Shown: positions 1 through 8,025 of the stretch, piece by piece
Layout: each line of letters starts with the position of its first letter
How positions within the stretch are numbered: the first letter of the stretch is position 1
From: Candidatus Liptonbacteria bacterium
GTDB taxonomy: Bacteria; Patescibacteriota; Minisyncoccia; UBA6257; 2-01-FULL-56-20
Reading direction: 5' to 3'
Length of the DNA stretch: 41,159 nt
Assembly: GCA_016204335.1 (NCBI GenBank)
Contig: JACQKU010000003.1
Span: forward strand, 1-41,159
The notes under the pieces: generated by a model
What the model was told of the DNA's origin: nothing
The model's input: the letters and a program-made list of their open reading frames with translations, nothing else
Database searches by the model: none
Made by a program: the position numbers and the translations under genes

Positions 1-9
1 GTTGTGAGA

Positions 10-112
10 AAATAGAAATTAGTAATGGAAAATTGAAATAAGAAATTGGTCAGCTATTTTCCAATCTCTCATTTCGATTACTATTTTCCAATTTCCAGCA
101 ACTAATTTCCCC
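10..112. repeat. Intergenic inverted word-repeat (H1), upstream of pilM
   Basis: The left arm (about 10-48) is a run of related A-rich words (gaaaata, gaaatta, aaattgg). The right arm (about 60-112) holds their complements (ccaattt, ctatttt). The arms can pair imperfectly. The layout matches the other H elements: left arm, short spacer, complementary right arm, then a start codon within about 25 nt. It is probably a non-coding structured spacer. The upstream gene lies outside the window. Confidence 0.6.
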
Positions 113-136
113 GTAGAAATTAATCTACAAAAAAAT

Positions 137-1243
137 ATGCAGAACCCTTTCAAGTTTTTACAGCCACTTCGTTTTTTGAAGCAAACGATAACGCCTTCGT
201 ATCTTGGCGTTGACATAGGAACCACATCCGTGAAAGTGGTGGAGGTTAAACAAGGCGAACGGCTGCCACAGATTCTCAATTACGCCATTCTGGAAAGCCG
301 GAGTTCTTTGTTGCGGGTCAACACCGCTCTTCAAACAAGCGCCCTCAAACTTTTTGAGCGCGAAATTATAGACCTTTTGAAAGCGACAATCGCGCATATG
401 AAGCCCCAAACGAGAGAAGCCGTCGCCTCGTTTCCGATTTTTTCGGCTTTTACCACCATTCTCACGTTTCCGGAAATGTCGAAAAGCGACCTCGAAAAGT
501 CAATTGCGTTTCAAGCAAAACAATATATTCCCGTTCCGATTTCCGAAGTCGCGATTGACTGGATGAAAGTCGGCGAGTATCGCGATGAAAAGGGATTCAA
601 TTATCAGCAGATATTTTTAATTTCGGTTCCCCGCGAGCAGATAGCGAGATATCAGCGGATTTTCAGAGAAGCGGGCATGAATTTGGGGACGTTGGAAATA
701 GAGAATTTAAGTTTGACGAGGGCTCTGGTCGGCGCCGACCAGACGCCGACTTTTATCATCGACATCGGCAGCCGTTCAACGGTCGTCGTGATTGCCGACA
801 AAGGGACGGTTCATTTCAGCGGCCAAAGCGATTTTGCCGGCGCGTCCCTGACCCAGGCGCTTTCTTCAAGCTTGAATATCAATCCGCTTCGCGCCGAAGA
901 ACTCAAAAAAGAAAGGGGCATTATCGGAACGGGACCGAATTACGAGTTATCCACAATCATGTTGCCTTTTGTAGATGGTATAATCAATGAAGTGAAAAGA
1001 GTGCAATTTAATTATAAAAGTCAGGTTCCCGGAGCGAGAGAAATTGAGCGGGCGATTTTAAGCGGCGGCGGCGCGAATCTCCTTGGCATCGAGAAGTATG
1101 TCCAGCAACGTTTGGGCATACCAACCGTCAAAGCCGCTCCTCTGTTGCGGTTCGAATATCCTCCGGGCATAGAACCGCTGGCGGGAGAATTAAATCCTTT
1201 GTTGAGCGTGGCTCTGGGATTGACTCTTCGAGAATTCTCGTAA
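137..1243 (+). CDS. pilM: Type IV pilus assembly protein PilM (actin-like ATPase)
   Basis: 368 aa. PilM is a cytoplasmic actin-fold protein that links PilN/PilO in the inner membrane to the assembly ATPase. The phosphate-1 loop is visible near residue 24 (YLGVDIGTTSVKVVEV), the second phosphate motif near residue 210 (FIIDIGSRSTVVVI), and the adenosine motif near residue 310 (ILSGGGANLLGIEKYV), in FtsA/PilM order and spacing. Length is typical for PilM. It is the first gene of a same-strand pilus operon, followed by pilN-like and pilO-like genes. No clear Shine-Dalgarno site precedes the ATG. The call is firm from both motifs and gene order. Confidence 0.93.
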   Translation: MQNPFKFLQPLRFLKQTITPSYLGVDIGTTSVKVVEVKQGERLPQILNYAILESRSSLLRVNTALQTSALKLFEREIIDLLKATIAHMKPQTREAVASFPIFSAFTTILTFPEMSKSDLEKSIAFQAKQYIPVPISEVAIDWMKVGEYRDEKGFNYQQIFLISVPREQIARYQRIFREAGMNLGTLEIENLSLTRALVGADQTPTFIIDIGSRSTVVVIADKGTVHFSGQSDFAGASLTQALSSSLNINPLRAEELKKERGIIGTGPNYELSTIMLPFVDGIINEVKRVQFNYKSQVPGAREIERAILSGGGANLLGIEKYVQQRLGIPTVKAAPLLRFEYPPGIEPLAGELNPLLSVALGLTLREFS

Positions 1244-1246
1244 TCC

Positions 1247-1329
1247 AAAAATCAAATATCAAAATGCAAAATTACAATGTAAAATGAAAAAAGATTTCAA
1301 CTTTATTATCTTTGCATTTTAAATTTTTA
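1247..1329. repeat. Intergenic inverted word-repeat (H2), pilM-pilN
   Basis: The left arm (1247-1295) has 7-nt-spaced words of the type AATCAAA / TATCAAA / ATGCAAA. The right arm (1305-1329) begins TTTGCATTTTAAATTT, its rough complement. The start codon of the next gene follows within 3 nt. It belongs to the same word family as H7, H12 and H13. Confidence 0.75.
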
Positions 1330-1331
1330 TC

Positions 1332-1895
1332 ATGGCGCTTCCCGAACAAGTTGTTGACCGATTAAGCCGAGAGCCGGTTCATACGCCGGGCTGGTCGGGT
1401 CAGCTTTTGATGTTCGCCGCCACGATTTTTTTCATAAGCGTAGGGGTTTACCTCGGCCTGATGTTCGGCTATAAACCGTATCTGAATTCTAAAATCAGCG
1501 GTCTTGACGCTCAAATCCAGAAATTTACCCAGGAAATTCCGTTAAGCGACCAAGAACAGCTTATTTCATTTTACTCCCAGCTTTCAAACCTCGGCGGGAT
1601 TCTTCAAAAACATGTCATATCGTCCGCGCTCTTTGATTGGCTCGAAAAAAATACCAGCGCCAATATCTATTACACGAGGTTCAATTTCAGCCCGGGAACC
1701 AATCAGCTCGCGTTGACCGGCGCGGCGAAAACAACAAACGATTTCATCCAGCAACTCCAGGCCTTTCAAAACGAGTCGGCAGTCGAACGAATCAATGTGA
1801 ATAGTTTGAATGTTTCCTCAAACGGCACGTGGCAGTTCGATTTTGTTCTTTTTTTTACTCGGAGCTTTTTTAACCAATCGTTTTCGTCCCCATAG
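1332..1895 (+). CDS. pilN: PilN-like inner-membrane pilus assembly protein
   Basis: 187 aa. A short cytoplasmic N-terminus leads into one transmembrane helix (about residues 24-46, LLMFAATIFFISVGVYLGLM). A short coiled region follows, then a ferredoxin-like C-terminal domain (about 90-175). This architecture and the position right after pilM fit PilN, which binds PilM with its N-terminus and pairs with PilO. The canonical INLLP-type N-terminal motif is not obvious; the N-terminus is MALPEQVVDRLSREP, so the assignment rests on topology and gene order. Confidence 0.75.
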   Translation: MALPEQVVDRLSREPVHTPGWSGQLLMFAATIFFISVGVYLGLMFGYKPYLNSKISGLDAQIQKFTQEIPLSDQEQLISFYSQLSNLGGILQKHVISSALFDWLEKNTSANIYYTRFNFSPGTNQLALTGAAKTTNDFIQQLQAFQNESAVERINVNSLNVSSNGTWQFDFVLFFTRSFFNQSFSSP

Positions 1896-1899
1896 AGCG

Positions 1900-2051
1900 A
1901 ATCTCTAAATCATAATCTCTAATTTCTAAACAATGTCAAAAACATGAAATCTCAAAAACGACTTTTACAAGTTTTGGAATTTGAGATTGTTTTCCGCCAA
2001 AGGCGGATCAGCCTCGGGCTGAAGAGATTAGAACTTAGAGATTAGAGATTT
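1900..2051. repeat. Intergenic inverted word-repeat (H3), pilN-pilO
   Basis: The left arm (1900-1930) is built of AATCTCT/AATTTCT words. The right arm (2023-2051) is built of AGAGATT/AGAACTT words, their complement. The middle carries a further complementary pair (GAAATCTCAAAAACG and GGAATTTGAGATTG) and a separate nested palindrome at 1993-2007. Confidence 0.75.
1993..2007. repeat. TCCGCCAAAGGCGGA palindrome nested in H3
   Basis: A 15-nt perfect inverted repeat (six or seven paired bases around AAA) followed by ATCAGCCTCGGGCTGA, itself hairpin-forming. From memory this resembles a dispersed palindrome common in CPR genomes. It sits inside the spacer of H3, so one repeat family appears to have inserted into another. 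Confidence 0.6.
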
Positions 2052-2061
2052 AATATCGAGT

Positions 2062-2670
2062 ATGAAACAATCAACAAAAAGATTTTTTAGTTTAATCGCC
2101 GCCTTTGTTTTGGTGACGGCCGCTTTCCTTATATATTTCAACCTCGCAGAACCCGTCTATCAGGAGGCGCAAGAGCGGAAAGCGCAGGCCATGAGTCGGG
2201 AGAGTTTCGTTCAAAACCAACGGGCCTCCATATTGCAGGTTAAAAACTCAATCGCTTCGTATAAGGGCGAAGGACAGTTTCAGGATGTGGTTTCGCTCGC
2301 GTTGCCGTTAAATCCCGATTTAGCCGGAGCATTCGCCCAAATCACAAGCTTGGTTCAGAATAATCGCTTGGCGCTTCAGGGCGTTACGGTAAACGTGCCG
2401 GTTATGCAGACCGCATCTGTTAAATCCAAAGCGCTTTCGGGAAAAACCGTCGGAGCTTCCGCAACAGCGATACTGAAACCATTCGGGGTCATCACATTCC
2501 AAATACGGCTCATCGGCAGCTATGAGGACTTCAAAGCGTTCCTTAAAAATCTGGAATCGAACATCAGGATTTTCGATATCCAAAAAATAAGTTTCCAGCC
2601 GGCCGCCAAGCCGGACCAGAACCTTTACATGTATGATTTAACTGTCAGTACATACTATCAAGGTCAATAA
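2062..2670 (+). CDS. pilO: PilO-like inner-membrane pilus assembly protein
   Basis: 202 aa. One N-terminal transmembrane helix (about residues 9-28, FSLIAAFVLVTAAFLIYFNL), then a helical/coiled region (30-75). A C-terminal ferredoxin-like domain follows, with the typical segment ITFQIRLIGSYEDFKAFLKN near residues 149-168. This is the PilO/GspM-like layout, and the pilM-pilN-pilO order supports it. PilO forms a periplasmic heterodimer with PilN in diderms; in a CPR cell the equivalent space is the cell-wall zone. Confidence 0.82.
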   Translation: MKQSTKRFFSLIAAFVLVTAAFLIYFNLAEPVYQEAQERKAQAMSRESFVQNQRASILQVKNSIASYKGEGQFQDVVSLALPLNPDLAGAFAQITSLVQNNRLALQGVTVNVPVMQTASVKSKALSGKTVGASATAILKPFGVITFQIRLIGSYEDFKAFLKNLESNIRIFDIQKISFQPAAKPDQNLYMYDLTVSTYYQGQ

Positions 2671-2673
2671 ACA

Positions 2674-2746
2674 TAATCTAAACCCCAATCTCAAGAGTAA
2701 TTAGCGATTTGAAATTGTTTGGAGATTAGAACTTGGAGATTGGAAA
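2674..2746. repeat. Intergenic inverted word-repeat (H4)
   Basis: The left arm (2674-2704, AATCTAA/CAATCTC words) and right arm (2719-2746, GGAGATT/AGAACTT words) are complementary and imperfect. Word type is close to H3. The arms lie between pilO and the small membrane gene. Confidence 0.65.
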
Positions 2747-2758
2747 CTCATCAAAATC

Positions 2759-3049
2759 ATGGCAATTATAGTTGAAGAAAAAAGAAACAGCGGAAGTATT
2801 GTTAATTTTCTGACATGGATTGCCGTTTTGGCAATAACCGCCGCGAGCGTCTATTATATTTTTTTCAAAAACCCGGAGTTGGTTGAATTTACCGCTTCGC
2901 CTTCTTTCAAAAACGTCCAGCAACTCTCTAAAATAAACATCAATCCGCAAGAATTGCTTGACAATGCCGCGTTCCAGGCGTTGAAGCAGTATGTTACTTT
3001 GACGCCTCCGCAGAACTTGGGGAGGAGCAATCCGTTTTTGGGCTTTTAA
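2759..3049 (+). CDS. Small single-pass membrane protein of the pilus operon
   Basis: 96 aa. A charged N-terminus (MAIIVEEKRNSG) precedes one transmembrane helix (about residues 16-36, FLTWIAVLAITAASVYYIFF), followed by about 58 soluble residues ending in a Pro/Asn/Gly-rich tail. No family is recognised. It sits where pilP lies in proteobacterial pilMNOPQ operons, so a PilP-like tether role is possible but unproven. Membrane topology and operon membership are clear; function is not. Confidence 0.7.
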   Translation: MAIIVEEKRNSGSIVNFLTWIAVLAITAASVYYIFFKNPELVEFTASPSFKNVQQLSKININPQELLDNAAFQALKQYVTLTPPQNLGRSNPFLGF

Positions 3050-3057
3050 ACATCTTT

Positions 3058-3142
3058 GCTACGAAATACGAAAAAATACGAATATACGAAATTGAAACAA
3101 GTAAGATTTTCGTACTTTCGTAAGTTATTCGTATTTCGTAGC
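3058..3142. repeat. Intergenic inverted word-repeat (H5), perfect 15-bp ends
   Basis: GCTACGAAATACGAA at 3058-3072 is exactly complementary to 3128-3142. The interior is made of TACGAAA/TACGAAT words in the left arm and TTTCGTA words in the right. The outer flanks (CTTTGCT and AGCAAAG) extend the pairing. pilB starts 15 nt after the right arm. Confidence 0.9.
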
Positions 3143-3156
3143 GGAGCAAAGCGACT

Positions 3157-4884
3157 ATGACTAACGAACAACTTTTGGAGGAATTTCAGAAACAAGGTCT
3201 GCTGAATCAAGATGCCGTAAATAAACTGGGGCGGGAAGCGCTTCTTTCCGGTCGTTCCGCGGAAGAACTGATTTATACTAAGCGTTTGATTGACGACGTG
3301 AAAGTCGCGCGGATTAAAAGCGAGCTTCTCAAAATTCCGTACCAAAAAGTTGATATTGACCATTTTGACGGCGCGCTTCTGCAGCTCGTTCCCGAAGAAA
3401 CCGCGAGAACATACGGCGCGATACCTATCACAAAAAAGGATAATCTCTTGATTGTCGGCATGCTTCATCCTGACGACCCTAAATCGCAGGAAGCGCTGAA
3501 ATTCATCGCGAGGCGCGATCGTATGAACCTTGGCGTCTATCTCGTCTCGTACGGCGACTGGCAGGAAATCGTCAAAAAATATTCTCCTTATAAAACAGAG
3601 ATCGAGGCGGCGGTCCAGACGCTCAACCTGAAAACCGGCGCCGGCGGACGCCCCCTTGTCAAGCTGGAAGAAACGGCTGTCGTGAACAGCGAAGAGGCGC
3701 CGATTATCAGGATTGTAGCGAGGACTTTTACGGAGGCCGTCCAGAGCGGAGCATCGGACATTCATATCGAACCGCAGGAAAATTATTTGAGAATTCGTTT
3801 TCGGGTGGACGGCAAGCTCCGCGAGGAAGCCGCGCTTCCGCTTGAACTTTCCCAATCGATTATCTCTCGCGTTAAGGTTATTTCCAATCTGAAAATAGAC
3901 GAAGCGAGAGTGCCGCAGGACGGCAGGTTTCGGGCTAAAGTATTTGACAGAAGCATCGACTTCCGTGTTTCCACGTTTCCGACTCCGCTCGGCGAAAAAG
4001 CCGCGATTCGCGTGCTCGATTCCGTCACCGGGCTTAAAAACTTCGACCAATTGGGGTTGATAGGAAAAAATTTGGAGATAGTTCGCGAGGGCTTGGCAAA
4101 ACCGTTCGGCATGATTTTGATTACTGGACCGACGGGTTCCGGCAAGACGACCACTGTCTACGCGCTTCTCCAGACACTGAACAAAGAAGGCGTTAACATT
4201 TTAAGTTTGGAAGACCCGATTGAATATTTTGTCGCGGGAATCAATCAGTCGCAGGTGCGGCCGGAAATCGGTTATGATTTCGCTTCCGGCTTGCGGCAGA
4301 TTCTCCGCCAAGACCCGGATATAATTATGGTGGGCGAGATCAGGGACAACGAGACAGCCGGACTCGCGGTTCACGCCGCGCTTACGGGTCATATCGTTCT
4401 CTCAACGCTTCATACCAACAATGCAGTCGGAGTGATACCGAGGCTGATTGATATGGGAGTAGAGCCGTTTCTTTTGCCATCTTCCCTTAATTTAATGGTT
4501 TCTCAGCGGCTTGTGGGCCGGTTATGCGACGGCTGTAAAAAAGCGGAAGTCGCGCCGGCGGAAATCCAAAAGCTCATAAAGAAGTCCTTGAGTGATGCGC
4601 CGCGGGAAACAACTTCCTCATACGAAGAACCATACGCCATTTATCACAGCGCGGGATGCGTGAAATGCCAGTATCGCGGCGTTATCGGCAGAGTGGCGAT
4701 TTTCGAGGTTTTAAAAATGTCGTCCGCTCTCGCCGAAATCGTTAATACCGGACCGACATCGCAGAAGATTTTTGAGGAAGCAAAGCGCCAGGGAGTCACC
4801 ACGCTCCGCCAGGACGGAATCCTGAAAGCCCTGTCGGGGATGGTCTCGCTTGAAGAGGTTATTCGGGAAACCGAAGAAGCTTAG
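3157..4884 (+). CDS. pilB: Type IV pilus extension ATPase PilB (GspE family)
   Basis: 575 aa. The hexameric ATPase powers pilin polymerisation. The N-terminal GspE-N (MshEN) region is at about 1-150. The N2 domain follows (SDIHIEP near 208). Walker A GPTGSGKTTT lies near residue 326, the Asp-box region and Walker B DIIMVGEIRD near 388, and the His box TGHIVLSTLHTNNAV near 409. A zinc-binding insert follows: CDGC near 453 and CVKC near 496. Length and domain order are normal for PilB. It is preceded by H5 and followed by H6 and pilT. Confidence 0.96.
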   Translation: MTNEQLLEEFQKQGLLNQDAVNKLGREALLSGRSAEELIYTKRLIDDVKVARIKSELLKIPYQKVDIDHFDGALLQLVPEETARTYGAIPITKKDNLLIVGMLHPDDPKSQEALKFIARRDRMNLGVYLVSYGDWQEIVKKYSPYKTEIEAAVQTLNLKTGAGGRPLVKLEETAVVNSEEAPIIRIVARTFTEAVQSGASDIHIEPQENYLRIRFRVDGKLREEAALPLELSQSIISRVKVISNLKIDEARVPQDGRFRAKVFDRSIDFRVSTFPTPLGEKAAIRVLDSVTGLKNFDQLGLIGKNLEIVREGLAKPFGMILITGPTGSGKTTTVYALLQTLNKEGVNILSLEDPIEYFVAGINQSQVRPEIGYDFASGLRQILRQDPDIIMVGEIRDNETAGLAVHAALTGHIVLSTLHTNNAVGVIPRLIDMGVEPFLLPSSLNLMVSQRLVGRLCDGCKKAEVAPAEIQKLIKKSLSDAPRETTSSYEEPYAIYHSAGCVKCQYRGVIGRVAIFEVLKMSSALAEIVNTGPTSQKIFEEAKRQGVTTLRQDGILKALSGMVSLEEVIRETEEA

Positions 4885-4960
4885 AGTAATCGCGAATATG
4901 CAAATTGCAGGTAATATACAAATTCGTATATTTGAGTTGATTCGCATATTAGCGATTACT
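4885..4960. repeat. Intergenic inverted word-repeat (H6), pilB-pilT
   Basis: AGTAATCGCGAATATGC at 4885-4901 pairs with 4944-4960 (16 of 17 positions complementary). The arm starts at the base after the pilB stop codon. The interior has a second pair (AATATACAAATTCG and CGTATATTTGAG). Confidence 0.88.
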
Positions 4961-4968
4961 CCTGAAAG

Positions 4969-4977
4969 TGGTATACT
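4969..4977 (+). promoter_or_regulatory. Extended -10 promoter for pilT
   Basis: TGG followed by TATACT (4972-4977), a TGn-extended -10 box just outside the right arm of H6. pilT starts about 58 nt downstream, so this transcript would have a leader, unlike many others here. No good -35 box is seen. Confidence 0.5.
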
Positions 4978-5034
4978 AATCTTACGGGACAAATGCGGAA
5001 GCAAAAAATAATATAAAAACCAAAACCTAATTTT

Positions 5035-6108
5035 ATGCCGGAACTTAAAGAAAAATTAAAGGACTTGTTGGTGACTACCGCGCGGCAGAATGCGTCTGAT
5101 TTGCATCTTGCCGTAGGCAGGCGGCCGACGCTTCGTATTGACGGCGTGTTGGTATCGCTTGAGAAAGAACCGATGATTACGCCGGAGAGCGTAGAAGAAA
5201 TGATTTCCGCCATTTTGACCCCCGGACAGAAAGAGAGTTTTTTGAAAAACCGCCAGCTTGATTTTGCCTATAGCTTCGAGGACAAAGCGAGATTCCGGGT
5301 AAATGTCTATTTCCAGCGAGGTTATATGGCGGCTTCACTGCGCTTGATTCCGGCGCGTATCAGGACAATTGAAGAGTTGGGTCTTCTGCCTATTCTTCAC
5401 GATTTCACGAAACTTTCGCAGGGCTTTATTTTGGTCGTCGGTCCGGCCGGCCACGGAAAATCGACGACTCTCGCCGCTCTTCTCGACGAAGTCAATCACA
5501 ATCGCACAGACCATATCGTCACCATCGAAGACCCGATAGAATATCTTTTTACGCAGGATAGGTGCATTGTTTCCCAGCGCGAAGTCGGCACCGACACGCC
5601 GACGTTCCACGCGGGACTTCGCACGATTCTCCGTCAGGACCCGGATGTCATTATGATAGGGGAAATGAGAGATGCGATTTCCATTTCAACCTCGATGACT
5701 GCCGCCGAAACGGGACACATTGTTTTTTCTACGCTTCACACCAATTCGGCTTCGCAGACCGTCGACAGAATAATCGATTCGTTTCCGGCGGAACAGCAGG
5801 GACAGGTGATTTCCCAGCTTGCTTCGACGCTGGTCGCGATTGTTTCCCAGCGGCTTTTGCCTCGTCTCTCCGGAGGGCGCATACCGGCGCTCGAAATCAT
5901 GATTGTCAATCCGGCAATCCGGAATTTGATTCGGGAACGGAAAGTGTACCAGATTGATTTGGTTATCGAAACCAGTTTACAGGAAGGGATGACCACCATG
6001 AACCGTTCACTTGCGAATCTTGTAAAAAACAAGGAGGTGTCGCTTGAAAACGCCGAGCTCTATTCTTCCAACCCGGCAGAGCTTCGGATATTGTTGGAGA
6101 GAATTTGA
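5035..6108 (+). CDS. pilT: Pilus retraction ATPase PilT
   Basis: 357 aa. This is a GspE-superfamily ATPase that depolymerises pili for twitching and uptake. The N-terminal PAS-like domain carries SDLHLAVGRRPTLRIDG near residues 20-36. Walker A is VGPAGHGKSTT near 138; the usual GPTGSGKSTT reads GPAGHGKSTT here. Walker B DVIMIGEMRD lies near 203 and the His box TGHIVFSTLHTNSASQTVDR near 226. The C-terminus is shorter than PilB and lacks the zinc insert, as expected for PilT. Presence of both pilB and pilT implies dynamic pili. Confidence 0.95.
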   Translation: MPELKEKLKDLLVTTARQNASDLHLAVGRRPTLRIDGVLVSLEKEPMITPESVEEMISAILTPGQKESFLKNRQLDFAYSFEDKARFRVNVYFQRGYMAASLRLIPARIRTIEELGLLPILHDFTKLSQGFILVVGPAGHGKSTTLAALLDEVNHNRTDHIVTIEDPIEYLFTQDRCIVSQREVGTDTPTFHAGLRTILRQDPDVIMIGEMRDAISISTSMTAAETGHIVFSTLHTNSASQTVDRIIDSFPAEQQGQVISQLASTLVAIVSQRLLPRLSGGRIPALEIMIVNPAIRNLIRERKVYQIDLVIETSLQEGMTTMNRSLANLVKNKEVSLENAELYSSNPAELRILLERI

Positions 6109-6116
6109 TAGTAAAT

Positions 6117-6236
6117 TAAAAAATCAAACATCAAAATGCAAAATGAAAAAGTAAAAACAGAAAAAGAATCTAGTGTTAATTTCTTTTTGCATTTGAATCT
6201 TTCATTTTGATTTTTGCACTTTGATATTTGATTTTC
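6117..6236. repeat. Intergenic inverted word-repeat (H7), pilT-pilC
   Basis: The left arm (6117-6160) has AAATCAA/ACATCAA/AATGCAA words. The right arm (6181-6236) has TTTGCAT/TTTGATT words. The right arm runs into the pilC ATG, so translation probably initiates at the edge of the hairpin. Confidence 0.82.
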
Positions 6237-6238
6237 TT

Positions 6239-7453
6239 ATGAAGTTTAAATACCAGGGTAAAACCAAAGAAGGCGAGAACCAGGTGGGTATCATTGAAGC
6301 GGGCAACAAGGACGCCGCCGTAAATATTTTAGCCACGCACAATGTTTTCACTTTAAGCTTGGAAGAAGCCGAGGGCGCTCACTGGTATGAAAGAATCGCC
6401 GGCTATTTTTTCGGCAGGGTAAAGCGGCGCGACTTGGTTGTTTTCGCGCGCCAGCTCGCAACTCTTCTTGAGGCGCGCGTTCCCCTGAATAACAGTCTCA
6501 GAATTCTTTACGAGCAAACCGCTCATCCACGCCTGAAAGAAGCCGCACTTCAGATTTCGGAAGATATTGACGCAGGACTCTCTTTTTCTCAGACGCTTGA
6601 GCGCCAGCCGGACGTTTTTTCGAGATTTTTTGTCAGTATGGTTCGTTCAGCCGAAATCACGGGCAATCTCCAAAGCGTCGCAGGGTTTCTCGCCGATTAT
6701 CTCGAACGCGAGTACGCGCTCATTACGAAAGCCCGTTCGGCGCTTATCTATCCGGTTATCGTCATCGGCCTCTTCATTGTTGTGGCGTTTATTTTGGTGG
6801 CTTTCGTTCTTCCTCAAATTGGGCCGATTTTCGTAGAAGCGGGAGTTGCGCTTCCGTTTTTCAGTTCGGCTCTTCTTAATCTCGGCGGATTTTTGGGCCG
6901 GTGGTGGGCGGTATTGCTTCTCGGGACAGGAGTGGCGGTTGTCATGGTTCTCGATTATTTCCAGACACCCGAAGGGATGGCGACCAAAGATGAATTGAAA
7001 ATTCATTTGCCGATTATCCGCAAGATTTATCTTCCGCTTACGATTACGCATATAGCGAATACCGCCTCGATGCTTCTCCGCGGCGGCATTCCTGCGGTTC
7101 AGGCGATGGAAATAATCGGCGAGACAACCGACAATGTCATTTACAGGGAAATTTTTCATGAGATCGCCGAAAATGTCCGCCAGGGGCAGCCGCTTTCTTC
7201 GTCAACTGCAAAGTATTCCGACTATTTTCCGGCTATGTTCACTCAAATGCTCGCAGTTGGAGAAACCGCGGGCCAGCTGGAGACGACTTTTTCGCGCCTG
7301 TCGAATTTTTACGGCAGGGAAGCCGATACGATGATAGATAACATTGTAGAACTGATTCAACCAATTTTAATCGTCGGCATAGGCGGGTTGGTCGGACTGC
7401 TTTTCGCTTCAGTATTGCTACCCTTGTATCAGCTTATAGGGTCAATTCATTGA
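6239..7453 (+). CDS. pilC: Type IV pilus platform protein PilC (GspF family)
   Basis: 404 aa from the chosen ATG. An upstream in-frame start at 6221 lies inside the right arm of H7 and would add only MIFDFL. Two GspF domains are visible (about 60-185 and 262-385). Transmembrane helices lie at about 164-188, 215-240 and 372-395. Recognisable GspF segments are FARQLATLLEARVPL and FTQMLAVGETAGQLE. PilC is the inner-membrane platform on which PilB and PilT act. The order pilB-pilT-pilC is conserved in many bacteria. Confidence 0.94.
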   Translation: MKFKYQGKTKEGENQVGIIEAGNKDAAVNILATHNVFTLSLEEAEGAHWYERIAGYFFGRVKRRDLVVFARQLATLLEARVPLNNSLRILYEQTAHPRLKEAALQISEDIDAGLSFSQTLERQPDVFSRFFVSMVRSAEITGNLQSVAGFLADYLEREYALITKARSALIYPVIVIGLFIVVAFILVAFVLPQIGPIFVEAGVALPFFSSALLNLGGFLGRWWAVLLLGTGVAVVMVLDYFQTPEGMATKDELKIHLPIIRKIYLPLTITHIANTASMLLRGGIPAVQAMEIIGETTDNVIYREIFHEIAENVRQGQPLSSSTAKYSDYFPAMFTQMLAVGETAGQLETTFSRLSNFYGREADTMIDNIVELIQPILIVGIGGLVGLLFASVLLPLYQLIGSIH

Positions 7454-7495
7454 CGGCCGGTTTTCAACAGCTTGTGGATAATGATGGGATTTGTG

Positions 7496-7504
7496 TGGTA
7501 TAAT
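7496..7504 (+). promoter_or_regulatory. Extended -10 promoter of the pilin gene
   Basis: TGG then TATAAT (7499-7504), a TGn-extended consensus -10 with no obvious -35. The pilin ATG lies 13 nt downstream, giving a leader of a few nucleotides at most. Confidence 0.6.
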
Positions 7505-7517
7505 TGCAACTAATAAT

Positions 7518-8006
7518 ATGAAAATGGATGAACAAAAGAATTTGATGCGAGGGTTTACTTTAATAGAAATTTTGATTGTCGTCGCAATCATCGCGGTTCT
7601 GGCATCCGCGGTTTTGGTGGGATTGGGGCCCGTTCAGCGGCAGGGTCGGGACGCGCGCAGGATTTCCGACTTGCGGCAGGTGCAAACCGGCTTGGAATTG
7701 TATTATACGAAGTGCGGCTATTATCCTGGCGGAGAGGAGCCAGAAATGTTCTGCACGGGAGATAATACGGTGCAACCTGATAGCTGGGATGCTTTAACCC
7801 TTGCGCTCATCAATAGCGGAATCGGGATAAAACAGATTCCTAATGACCCGACTGCAAGCAGGGACTATTTTTATTGGGTATCATTCAACGGGGACAGTTA
7901 CGTATTGGGAGCCACATTCGAGGACCCCAACAACTCGGCTCTTCAAAATAGCGCCGTAGACGCAGCGCCTTTCTGCACGGAATCCACTTACTGCATCCAT
8001 TTCTAA
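7518..8006 (+). CDS. Type IV pilin / pseudopilin with class III signal
   Basis: 162 aa from ATG 7518 (an in-frame ATG at 7524 is equally possible). The prepilin signal is clear: a short basic leader, cleavage site RG|FTLIEILIVV, Glu at +5, then a hydrophobic alpha1-N helix to about residue 38. The soluble part (DLRQVQTGLELYYTKCGYYPG) is like GspG/PilA-type pilins with paired Cys. The strong private promoter and the position between pilC and pilD suggest the major pilin. That role is inference. Confidence 0.88.
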   Translation: MKMDEQKNLMRGFTLIEILIVVAIIAVLASAVLVGLGPVQRQGRDARRISDLRQVQTGLELYYTKCGYYPGGEEPEMFCTGDNTVQPDSWDALTLALINSGIGIKQIPNDPTASRDYFYWVSFNGDSYVLGATFEDPNNSALQNSAVDAAPFCTESTYCIHF

Positions 8007-8025
8007 TAGTTTCAGCGGTTAACCA

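Noticed and set aside
3046-4050. 334-residue minus-strand ORF opposite pilB
   Set aside because: It is a codon-bias shadow of pilB; the plus-strand frame has all ATPase motifs.
5562-5957. 131-residue plus-strand ORF inside pilT
   Set aside because: Out-of-frame shadow with His/Arg/Phe-rich low-complexity content; pilT motifs span it.
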